From Exiguobacterium sp. s193 (GTDB taxonomy: Bacteria; Bacillota; Bacilli; Exiguobacteriales; Exiguobacteriaceae): a stretch of DNA of 64,000 nt. The DNA is taken from NCBI RefSeq assembly GCF_018618755.1, contig NZ_JACSMR010000012.1:1-64000 (forward strand), written 5' to 3'. The notes below the pieces were generated by a model. The model saw only the letters and a list, made by a program, of their open reading frames with translations, was not told the DNA's origin and did not search any database. Positions 41,863 to 49,907 of the stretch are shown piece after piece. The stretch's first letter is position 1. Every line of letters begins with the position of its first letter. The translations under genes and the position numbers were made by a program.

Positions 41863-44800
41863 ATGATGTCCTTCATTTGGAACTCATGGTGGCGAAACAA
41901 GGAGCGATTCATCCTGTTACTCGTCGGTGTCCTGATTGTCAGTACAGGACTCAGCTATTTAATCGGGACGACCCAAGCAAACAATGGGACCGTCGTTGAC
42001 GAACTGCAAAAACGCTGGAACTCGTCATATGATATCGTCGTCCGGCCGCCGGGAAGCCGGAGCGTGACGGAAGATTTACATTTACTCGAGCCGAATTATA
42101 TGAGCGGTCTCGACGGCGGCATCACGATGAAACAATACAAGACGATCAAAGACATCACGGACGTCGAAGTCGCAGCGCCGATCGCGATGATCGGAAATAA
42201 CTCGACACGCTCCTCCGTCGGGACGCATACGTTTGATGACCCCGGAGTCTATAAGCTGACGATCACCGATTATCAAAATACCGGTCTGCAGGTCGACAAG
42301 TCGACGACGGTCCGTTATTTAGCCGCCGGCTGGGATGCGAGTGGCGATACGAGACAATCCGGTGTCTCACCGGTCGGTCTCGGAAAACAACCGCTCGACG
42401 AGTATGGCAGTGATACGATGATTGCCGGAATTGATCCGGAAGCGGAAGCACAACTCGTCGGACTTGATCAAGCGACAAAAAACGTGGACCACAGCCGTTA
42501 TTTCACGGATGAAGACGTCGTGACGGCGCTCGAGAACGTCGATATGATTCCGGTTTTAATGAATGAACGGGATTACATCGATGCGTCCCGGACCTATAAA
42601 TATGAAAAACTTGATTTACCGCTGATTGATGACTCGATGGTACCGACGATTCAAGAGGTCACGAAAAAGGGCGGCAAAACATACTTAGACAAGCTCCCTA
42701 CCGTCGATGAAAAGGCACCGACGTATAAAATCACGACGGCGCAAGTCCAAAAACAATTCATTCATGATATTTTGAACAATTCGTTACCTGAAAAATACAG
42801 CGGCTACTCGGAATGGCTGATTCTCAAGCCTTCACCAATCACCTATCAATCCGTCAAGAGTCCCTATCCCTCCCGGTGGCCCTTTACTTATCAGGTCGAA
42901 CCGAAGCTGATCAACCCGGATTCCCTGCTTGCGAAACGCAGCATGTACCGGGCAGCACGCGAGTTCGGGACATCGAGTGATGACTGGCCGCGGATCAATC
43001 CGTATTACATCGGTGTGTTTGATCCGAAAAAATTAAACTTGTCGAAAGATCCGTTGACGGAACTGCCGATGGAAACCTATTTCCCGGCAAAGGCACAGTG
43101 GGTCATGGATAAAAATGAGACACCAATCAACCCACCGCGTGACGTCAAACCAACAAACGATCCGTATGATTTCATGACGAAACCACCTTCGATGTTGACG
43201 ACGCTTGACGCCGCCTTCAAGATTCGCGGTAAAAAAGCCATCTCCGTCATCCGTGTCAATGTCAAAGGCATCGATACGATGAATGAACAAAGCGAAAAAA
43301 AATTACAAGCTGTCGCGCAGGAAATCGAAGACAAAACCGGACTGATCACGGATGTGACGCTCGGTTCGTCTCCGCAGCTCGCGCTGACGTATCTGCCCGG
43401 ACTCAAAGATCAGCCGGCACTCGGCTGGGTCCAGCAGCCCTGGATTAAACTCGGTTCCTCGATGGCGATTTTCCAGGAAGCGAAAGTCGGGATGAGCGGT
43501 GTCATTGCAAGCGTCATTTTAGTGGCGCTCGTCTATGTCTTCAGTTCGAACATCATCCTGCTTTACGCCCGAAAAAAAGAATTTGCGATTTTACTGGCAC
43601 TCGGCTGGCGCCCGCGCCAGCTGTCGAAGATGTTATTCCTCGAAGCGACGTTACTCGGGTCACTCGTCGCCTTGATTGCCTGGACGATTCTCGGGACATT
43701 TTGGCTGACGACCGATCATCCAATCGCACTCGGCCGAATCGTTCTGATAGGTCTCGCCGGACTATTGATTTACTGGGGCGGTACGTTCGTCCCGATGCTG
43801 TTGATTCGAAAAATTCAACCGTATGAAAGCATCCAGGCGGGAGAAGTCTCGCGCGGGCGTCGATTCGTCCGTTCGCAGTCCGTCCTTGGCATGAGCATCA
43901 ACCAATTGGCGACGTACTGGCAACGGACATTACTGTCGCTTGTCGCAATCGCCTTACCGACCAGTTTGTTCATCTTCTTCCTGTTCGTCACGTTCCGGCT
44001 CAAGGGGGTCTTGTATGCGTCCTGGCTCGGCGAATTCGTTGCCCTTGAAGTCGGCATGATGCATTATGTCGCAATGGGGGTCGCCCTGCTGATCGCCATC
44101 TTGACGACGACGGAAATCATGTGGCAAAACGTCAACGAACGAAAATCACAACTCGCCGTGCTGAAAGCGACCGGCTGGCGCGACGGGATGATCCGTCAAC
44201 TCGTCTTGCTGGAAGGGGTAATGACCGGTCTGTTTGCCGGATTGATTGGCCTCGTCGTCTCACTCGGCTTGATTTTCAAGATGTACAATCAATTCCCGAC
44301 GGCCGAGCTCGGGTTCTTGAGTCTAACGCTGTTGGTTCCGATTACGACAGGAATCATCGGTGCTTTATTACCCGCCTACCGTGCGGTTAAAATCAAACCG
44401 AATGCAGCCATCGGGAGCGTTGCCGTCAATGCCAAGGCGACGGAACGTCGTTTTAAAGTCGCGCTCGGAACAGTCGGGACCGCACTCGTCGCGAGTGTCG
44501 CCGGACTATTCTTCTTTGCGACGACGAGTGAAGTCGAACAACCGGCGGCCGAGCCGACAACCCAAACAACTGAAACGACGACAGGGACAAAGCTTGCCGA
44601 TTTGACCGCCAAAAAATCGACCGCTAAACAACCGTCGAAACGGGAGACGGCAAAAATCGAAAAGCTGATGAATCAGGGGCTGCTCAAAACCTATCCCGGG
44701 GATCCAAAATTAAAGGATGCCACCTTCCGTGTCGGGAAACTGTTAGCCCGTCCGCCGGCTGAACTCAAACTGACGCAGCAAGCCGGTAAACGCTACATCA

Positions 44801-45093
44801 CGCTCCCGTTGTTTTTACATGACCCGGATATTACAGAAGATGTACTCGGTGCCTACAGTCAATATAAACCGGACCGGTTCACGCTTCAGGATGGGAATGG
44901 GCATGTCTACGAAACGGTCGACTATGTCAACCGGAATGAGAAAGCCTGGAAAAACAGTTACCAGTACTTTGCTCCCTATAAATCAAGGGTCGATCTCGTC
45001 TACGAAGTACCGGAAACGGAAAATGTCTTCGTCATGTTCGCGTCAAGTGACGCGTTTGCAAAACCGACTACCGTTAAAATCGAACTCAACTAA
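41863..45093 (+). CDS. FtsX-type ABC permease fused to an extra C-terminal extracytoplasmic domain
   Basis: A 1076-residue permease. TM1 is near residues 15-35, followed by a large outside domain to about 555, then two FtsX cores (with ARKKEFAILLALGW and ERKSQLAVLKATGW). An additional TM at about 865-890 (KVALGTVGTALVASVAGLFFF), a Thr-rich linker and a C-terminal domain (about 930-1076) follow. The last domain repeats the preceding 199-residue protein. Residues 1-850 are clearly paralogous to the permease at 6857. GGAGGTGG precedes the ATG. No ATPase gene is adjacent, so it probably borrows the ATPase at 5364 or another one. Cargo unknown. Confidence 0.88.
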   Translation: MMSFIWNSWWRNKERFILLLVGVLIVSTGLSYLIGTTQANNGTVVDELQKRWNSSYDIVVRPPGSRSVTEDLHLLEPNYMSGLDGGITMKQYKTIKDITDVEVAAPIAMIGNNSTRSSVGTHTFDDPGVYKLTITDYQNTGLQVDKSTTVRYLAAGWDASGDTRQSGVSPVGLGKQPLDEYGSDTMIAGIDPEAEAQLVGLDQATKNVDHSRYFTDEDVVTALENVDMIPVLMNERDYIDASRTYKYEKLDLPLIDDSMVPTIQEVTKKGGKTYLDKLPTVDEKAPTYKITTAQVQKQFIHDILNNSLPEKYSGYSEWLILKPSPITYQSVKSPYPSRWPFTYQVEPKLINPDSLLAKRSMYRAAREFGTSSDDWPRINPYYIGVFDPKKLNLSKDPLTELPMETYFPAKAQWVMDKNETPINPPRDVKPTNDPYDFMTKPPSMLTTLDAAFKIRGKKAISVIRVNVKGIDTMNEQSEKKLQAVAQEIEDKTGLITDVTLGSSPQLALTYLPGLKDQPALGWVQQPWIKLGSSMAIFQEAKVGMSGVIASVILVALVYVFSSNIILLYARKKEFAILLALGWRPRQLSKMLFLEATLLGSLVALIAWTILGTFWLTTDHPIALGRIVLIGLAGLLIYWGGTFVPMLLIRKIQPYESIQAGEVSRGRRFVRSQSVLGMSINQLATYWQRTLLSLVAIALPTSLFIFFLFVTFRLKGVLYASWLGEFVALEVGMMHYVAMGVALLIAILTTTEIMWQNVNERKSQLAVLKATGWRDGMIRQLVLLEGVMTGLFAGLIGLVVSLGLIFKMYNQFPTAELGFLSLTLLVPITTGIIGALLPAYRAVKIKPNAAIGSVAVNAKATERRFKVALGTVGTALVASVAGLFFFATTSEVEQPAAEPTTQTTETTTGTKLADLTAKKSTAKQPSKRETAKIEKLMNQGLLKTYPGDPKLKDATFRVGKLLARPPAELKLTQQAGKRYITLPLFLHDPDITEDVLGAYSQYKPDRFTLQDGNGHVYETVDYVNRNEKAWKNSYQYFAPYKSRVDLVYEVPETENVFVMFASSDAFAKPTTVKIELN

Positions 45094-45143
45094 AAAACAG
45101 TACTTCCACACGCTGACGAATCAACGGGTGGAAGTACTGTTTT
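45094..45143. terminator. Bidirectional intrinsic terminator
   Basis: AAAACAGTACTTCCAC pairs with GTGGAAGTACTGTTTT (16 bp) between the permease stop and the converging gene that ends at 45142. Confidence 0.9.
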
Positions 45144-45603
45144 AGTTTGCCATCCGTGGTTTCTTGCGTAGATCGTCGTCCGTCGGGTGACTCGGATCGG
45201 TCCGCATGATGCGCAGTTCCAGGTATTGCTTCAAAAAGGCAATCAACAGCAGAGCCAGCAGAAGAACGATCGAAACAGGTGTACTCAAGTAATCAGGAAA
45301 CCGTGCCAGAAGAGCAATCGGCAGAAGAATGGGAACGAGACAGAATTCAACCGTGTAACGTAAACGAATCAGCCGCCGTGCTGCTTTGATACTTGATAGG
45401 GCACTGATCCGCCTCGCCTTTCCGAACAGTAACAGTCCATGGATGAGGACGAGGATGACGAGCAGTGGGACAATCCATTCGTCAGCTCCCGTTTGAACCA
45501 AGCCATACAAACAAAGTGCGACGACTACTACCAATACCAATCGTTTCAAAAAATTTCGCTTCTTTTCCTGCTGCATGATTAGAATTTTCGTTTGTTTTTC
45601 CAT
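45142..45603 (-). CDS. Four-TM membrane protein, paralogue of the next gene
   Basis: A 153-residue protein with hydrophilic basic N-terminus and about four TM segments. It shares with the protein at 45626 the layout basic N-terminus, TM, ...HG-(C/L)-x-x-x-x-(E/K)A-(K/R)-R-(V/I)-(G/S)-ALS-, RNLIRLRYAV/RRLIRLRYTV and a tail with DP-x-HPT-(D/K)-x-(D/E)-LR. The ATG at 45603 is chosen because AGGGG lies nine bases upstream. Function unknown. The two genes are a tandem duplication 22 bp apart. Confidence 0.75.
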   Translation of the reverse strand: MEKQTKILIMQQEKKRNFLKRLVLVVVVALCLYGLVQTGADEWIVPLLVILVLIHGLLLFGKARRISALSSIKAARRLIRLRYTVEFCLVPILLPIALLARFPDYLSTPVSIVLLLALLLIAFLKQYLELRIMRTDPSHPTDDDLRKKPRMAN

Positions 45604-45625
45604 TTTGTTCATCCCCTACTTAAAG

Positions 45626-46093
45626 TCATCTGGCTTTCAGTTCAGGTGCTTTACTGCGTAGTTCTTTTTTTGTCGGATGCAGCGGATCAAGAGTCTGCAC
45701 CTTCCGCTCCAGGTACACATCAATCAGATAAAAAAGCAGCAGGCCGATAAAGTAACCGATAAAACTTGGTACAAGCGACAATTCTAACCCGATTAATAAC
45801 GGGAAGAAAAATGCAATCAGACCGATTAACGCAAAATCAACCGCGTAGCGGAGTCGGATCAGGTTGCGCGCCGGTTGGCTGTTTGATAATGCTCCGACCC
45901 GTTTCGCTTCAATCCAGTGCAGGCATCCGTGTGCGAGAAAGCTGACTCCGACCAGGATTTTTGGCCATGTCGCCGTATCATACTGAATGAATGAAAAGAC
46001 ACCCAGTCCGAACAGTACAGCAAAAATAATACGAATGAACGCAATCCGTTCTTTTTCTTCCCGGATGCGTTGAATTCTTCGTCGTTTTTCCAT
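45626..46093 (-). CDS. Four-TM membrane protein, paralogue of the previous gene
   Basis: A 155-residue protein with a highly charged N-terminus (EKRRRIQRIREEKER), four TM segments, the shared ARNLIRLRYAVDF motif and the tail TLDPLHPTKKELRSK. ATG 46093 has GAGGTG upstream. It is the first gene of a two-gene unit with its duplicate at 45142. I do not recognise a family; the tail resembles short cytoplasmic retention or interaction motifs but no function is known. Confidence 0.75.
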   Translation of the reverse strand: MEKRRRIQRIREEKERIAFIRIIFAVLFGLGVFSFIQYDTATWPKILVGVSFLAHGCLHWIEAKRVGALSNSQPARNLIRLRYAVDFALIGLIAFFFPLLIGLELSLVPSFIGYFIGLLLFYLIDVYLERKVQTLDPLHPTKKELRSKAPELKAR

Positions 46094-46182
46094 TGTCTTC
46101 ACCTCATGTATACTCTACGTCAATCGGCAAAAAAAGTTCTAATTTTTTACAAACTTTTGACCGAAACATCAAAAATTACCCT

Positions 46183-46482
46183 TTATAACCCTTTTCCGCC
46201 TTGCGGATCGAATGTCAACAAGCGTTCCATTCCCGTGATGAGCGGGCGTGCCTGCTCAATCAGGCGCCGCGTCGCCGGAAGCTCGAGTGACGCCTTGTGC
46301 GACGCTTGACTCGTCCAGATTTCGTGGACGATGACCGTGTCCGCTTCATCGGAGACACTGACGATATAATGTAGACATGATGTGACATATTCGAGCGAGT
46401 CTGCTGCTTCCAGCAGAAGCTCCACTAATTTTTCTTGTTGTCCCGCTGTCGTCGTAAATTTCCCGCAAATCCCGTAACTCAT
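46183..46482 (-). CDS. Antibiotic biosynthesis monooxygenase (ABM) domain protein
   Basis: A 99-residue single-domain ABM protein. Family pattern GKFTTTAGQQEKLVELLLEAAD, then LHYIVSVSDEADTVIVHEIWTSQASHKASLE and ATRRLIEQARPLI. These small ferredoxin-like dimers include quinol monooxygenases (YgiN) and heme-degrading enzymes. The exact reaction is unknown. Ribosome binding site AAGGAGG. Confidence 0.88.
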   Translation of the reverse strand: MSYGICGKFTTTAGQQEKLVELLLEAADSLEYVTSCLHYIVSVSDEADTVIVHEIWTSQASHKASLELPATRRLIEQARPLITGMERLLTFDPQGGKGL

Positions 46483-46599
46483 CCTGTTTCCTCCTTATTG
46501 TTACTTAGTTTTTGACCGGTATCCATTCATAGCTTGAAACATTTTCCTTGCCGTGCCGTAGAACAGGGTAACATCGACTCACTTCCAGGAGGACTTACT

Positions 46600-46992
46600 T
46601 TGACGACACGCACGAAACGAATCGTATCAGCACTCTACATACTTTTGTTCGGAATGACCCTGTTCAGTATCTTCTTTGAACAGACAGGCGTTACCTTCTT
46701 TTCGGTCGTCCAACTCGGCGTCCTCAGTTATTTTTATTTTGATTTCCTGAGTCAGAATACGCATCACTCTAGTCCAACAAAAGAACAGGACATCATTCAC
46801 CGCAGTACGCAGCCTCATTTTCGGATCATCCAGATTTTATTATTTTTGTTAATCGGCATCGATTATTTATTTTTCAGGCAGACCGATTTGTTGCTCGTTA
46901 GCGCTTTTTCGATTTCGATTGCGGTACCGGCCATCATCCGTTATGTCCGTTTGCGGAAGAATAACCACTTAAAGGAGGAGAACGATGTCTAA
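46600..46992 (+). CDS. Four-TM membrane protein (TTG start)
   Basis: A 130-residue protein from TTG 46600, which has AGGAGG seven bases upstream. TM segments are at residues about 9-25, 31-47, 78-93 and 97-115. A polar loop with a histidine pair lies between TM2 and TM3. No family is recognised. Its end overlaps the start of the next small membrane protein by eight bases, so translation is coupled. Confidence 0.7.
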   Translation: MTTRTKRIVSALYILLFGMTLFSIFFEQTGVTFFSVVQLGVLSYFYFDFLSQNTHHSSPTKEQDIIHRSTQPHFRIIQILLFLLIGIDYLFFRQTDLLLVSAFSISIAVPAIIRYVRLRKNNHLKEENDV

Positions 46993-47161
46993 CCGCAGTT
47001 CGCTCGTCAGCTTGACGACCATTTTGACCATCATCCTGCTCAGTTTATTTTTATTGGATGCCATACCTGAAGTAATGTTTTTAGTATTCTTCATCCCGTT
47101 AGCACTTTGTATGCTGATTCTCGGGATCAGCGAACTCCGACACGTGTTACGTGAAAAGTAG
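46985..47161 (+). CDS. Small two-TM membrane protein
   Basis: A 58-residue protein starting at ATG 46985 with a very good AAAGGAGG upstream, overlapping the preceding gene by eight bases. It has two TM segments (residues about 10-26 and 31-47) and a basic C-terminal tail (ELRHVLREK). Function unknown. The overlap suggests it works with the preceding four-TM protein. Confidence 0.75.
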   Translation: MSNRSSLVSLTTILTIILLSLFLLDAIPEVMFLVFFIPLALCMLILGISELRHVLREK

Positions 47162-47282
47162 GAGACTTTTTTGTGTTGTGCCGATTTGAAGCCGTCGCGC
47201 AACGTCACACACTTCCTCTTTTCCTGCTCCGCCTTAGATACACATCAGAACGTCTGGTCCAAGAACAATCGATTGATTAAGA

Positions 47283-47325
47283 AAACGCCGATGATTCCTT
47301 ATGATAAACGGAATCATCGGCGTTT
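47283..47325. terminator. Intrinsic terminator
   Basis: AAACGCCGATGATTCC pairs perfectly (16 bp) with GGAATCATCGGCGTTT; CTTGT follows. It closes the small membrane-protein operon. Confidence 0.8.
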
Positions 47326-47397
47326 CTTGTACCAAGAGCGGAATGACTGCTAAGTACAAGGATTTTTCATTTTTTTGACTAAACCCGTGTCCACCTC

Positions 47398-47425
47398 TCG
47401 ATTTTTTAGAGCATCTTGCCGATAA
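47398..47425 (+). promoter_or_regulatory. Candidate sigmaD-like promoter of the GGDEF-EAL gene
   Basis: GCCGATAA at 47418-47425 is close to the sigmaD -10 box. A TCGAT similar to the -35 of the other two candidates lies 15 bases upstream. It lies 57 bases before the start at 47482. Confidence 0.35.
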
Positions 47426-47481
47426 AAAGATATAGGGAAAAACTATCTTTAGACAACTCGCATAGAGGAGGACAATCAACC

Positions 47482-49740
47482 ATGGTCTTCAAAAACATTC
47501 TTGTGCTATTGACGATCGTCGTGTCTGCTATCTATCTGATAAGCAACACATTCATCTCGACAGCTAGCACCCGGATACTGCTGTCGAACGGTGTACAATT
47601 CAGCATTGGCATCATCAGTTTCTACTGGCTGTGGCAAGTTTATCAACAAAAAACGACTCGATTAAAAACATTTTGGCTTCTCTTATCACTGGGTGTATTT
47701 TTCTCGACATTCGGGACAGCCATTTGGTTTTACTTAACCTTGATTAATCAAGAGATCAACACCCCTCTTCTGTCTAATTTTATCTGGGTCCTCTCATACG
47801 TTTGTTACTTGAGTGCCTTGATTTATAAAATCCGCGCGAACGTCGTTGATTTTTCGAACAAATCGTATTTTTTTAATACAGTCATCTATATGATTGCTTC
47901 CATTTCAATCAGTTATCATTATTTGCTGTCACCGCTGATTGCCTTAAAGTTTTCGACTACTTTATCGATTACCTATACTGTCATCTTTTTAGTGATTGAT
48001 TTGGCACTGCTTTTTTTAGTCATCACCCTGTATTATTTGCTTCATTTTGAAAAAGAGAACAGAAGCTTATTTTTCTTAGTCACGGGATTATTACTCCAAC
48101 TAGTCGGTGATTCCTTGTTCTCTTACTTTTCTACACAACAGACGTACACGGCTGGCGGGTTTGTCGACTATATTTGGACCACCGCCTTACTCTTGATTGG
48201 CTTTACGGGCTATCGCTATAGCAAAGGGATTTCGTCGCATGAACCGAAGAAAAAGCTTCCCCTCCTTCAGCGCGAATTTTTATTTCCCTACTTAAGCATC
48301 ATTGTTTTGACAATCCTGATGATTGAAAGTTACGACTGGCGAATCAATTCGTTAAGTTTTGGTTGGTTTTTAATTTTCGTGATGATCATCACCCGTCAAT
48401 CCTTCGTCATGGTTAAAAATAAGAAGCTCTTTACGGAACTCCAACATTTAGCCTATTACGACCCTTTGACACAAATCGGGAATCGTCTGAATTTCATCAA
48501 TACCGTTGACCGCTATTTGACAACTGAATCGATGACCCACTTCGCCCTAATCCTAGTCAATTTAAATCGCTTTAAAATGATCAATGACGCGCTCGGTCAT
48601 CGAATTGGTGACGATGTCCTAAAAGAAGTCGCTTCAAGGCTTAGTTTGACCCATAATGGCAGTTTGCCGGTGTTCCGGATCGGTGGCGATGAATTCGTCA
48701 TCTTGGTAGAAAATGATTGTGCGGTCGCTTATCAAGATTTTACGAGTACAATCATCCAGGAATTACACGTCCCATTTATCATGTCTGATCATGAATTTTC
48801 TGTAAAAACAAATATTGGTATCAGTATTTACCCTCAGCATGGCGAAAATGCAGAAGACTTACTCAAAAATGCAAGTACGGCCCTCCATCATTCGAAAACA
48901 TCAGGCAAAAACGATTTCATCATCTACAGTGAACGGCTAGAATCGGATGTCCTTCGAAAAATGGAACTCGAAGTTCAATTACAAAAAGCAATCGAACTGA
49001 ATCAATTGTCCGTCCACTACCAACCGAAAGTGCATTTACAAACGAAGACGATTGTCGGGATGGAAGCGTTAGTGAGGTGGGAACATCCGCATCTCGGTAT
49101 GATCTCCCCTGTTGAATTCATCCCGATTGCTGAAGAGACGGGTTTGATCAATGAGATTGGAGAGTGGGTTTTACGGACCGCTTGTACGCAAAGTAAACAG
49201 TGGCAAGCGAGTGGTTATCCTCCCCTGTTACTTTCTGTCAACGTATCGGCTCTTCAATTTCAAAATCGTCATTTTTGTGAAGTCGTGTCGTCAATTTTAC
49301 TGGAAACCGACTTGCAGCCGAACCATCTCGAACTCGAGATTACGGAAAGTATCGTCCAAAATATTACGGAGAGCGTCTCCATCTTAAAAAAATTAAAGAA
49401 AATCGGTGTCAAATGTTCGATTGACGATTTTGGGACAGGCTATTCTTCCTTAAGTGTCCTTGAACAATTACCCATCGATACGATAAAAATTGATAAATCC
49501 TTCATCGACCGGTTAAGTCGAAGCAGTCGATCGCCAATGGTCAAAACCATCGTCGAACTCGGTTTGAATCTGCAACTGAATGTCGTCGCCGAAGGCATCG
49601 AATCATCCAGTCAGTCGACGATCTTGAAAGAGTATGGCTGCTCCATCGGACAAGGGTATCTCTTCTCTAAACCAATCAATGCACAACACTTCACGGAGTT
49701 GCTGGATGCCCTTTATCAAAAAAATGAATTCGTCTTCTAA
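47482..49740 (+). CDS. Membrane GGDEF-EAL c-di-GMP turnover protein
   Basis: A 752-residue protein. Residues 1-300 contain about eight to nine TM segments. A GGDEF domain follows (about 320-480: YDPLTQIGNR, LVNLNRFKMIND, and intact GGDEF in RIGGDEFVIL). Then comes an EAL domain (about 495-740: MEALVRWEHP with intact EAL, SVNVSALQF, LEITES, DDFGTGYSSL, KIDKSFI). Both catalytic signatures are intact, so synthesis, hydrolysis or one-sided activity of c-di-GMP are all possible. The start ATG 47482 has GAGGAGG upstream. The N-terminal membrane module is shared with the next gene. Confidence 0.92.
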   Translation: MVFKNILVLLTIVVSAIYLISNTFISTASTRILLSNGVQFSIGIISFYWLWQVYQQKTTRLKTFWLLLSLGVFFSTFGTAIWFYLTLINQEINTPLLSNFIWVLSYVCYLSALIYKIRANVVDFSNKSYFFNTVIYMIASISISYHYLLSPLIALKFSTTLSITYTVIFLVIDLALLFLVITLYYLLHFEKENRSLFFLVTGLLLQLVGDSLFSYFSTQQTYTAGGFVDYIWTTALLLIGFTGYRYSKGISSHEPKKKLPLLQREFLFPYLSIIVLTILMIESYDWRINSLSFGWFLIFVMIITRQSFVMVKNKKLFTELQHLAYYDPLTQIGNRLNFINTVDRYLTTESMTHFALILVNLNRFKMINDALGHRIGDDVLKEVASRLSLTHNGSLPVFRIGGDEFVILVENDCAVAYQDFTSTIIQELHVPFIMSDHEFSVKTNIGISIYPQHGENAEDLLKNASTALHHSKTSGKNDFIIYSERLESDVLRKMELEVQLQKAIELNQLSVHYQPKVHLQTKTIVGMEALVRWEHPHLGMISPVEFIPIAEETGLINEIGEWVLRTACTQSKQWQASGYPPLLLSVNVSALQFQNRHFCEVVSSILLETDLQPNHLELEITESIVQNITESVSILKKLKKIGVKCSIDDFGTGYSSLSVLEQLPIDTIKIDKSFIDRLSRSSRSPMVKTIVELGLNLQLNVVAEGIESSSQSTILKEYGCSIGQGYLFSKPINAQHFTELLDALYQKNEFVF

Positions 49741-49759
49741 ATGGCGTGTATTCTTTTAC

Positions 49760-49797
49760 ATGAAAGTAGTTCATGCACGGACTGCTTTCATTTTTTT
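49760..49797 (+). terminator. Intrinsic terminator
   Basis: ATGAAAGTAGT pairs with ACTGCTTTCAT (one mismatch) and is followed by TTTTTT. Confidence 0.75.
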
Positions 49798-49907
49798 ATC
49801 CATCCGCTTCATTTTTTTGTATTATTCTGTTTTTTAGAAGACATTGTTTACCATTCTCTTTATACTTGTAGTTTAATGTCTGATTCATTCATGAAGGAGT
49901 TTGGTCC

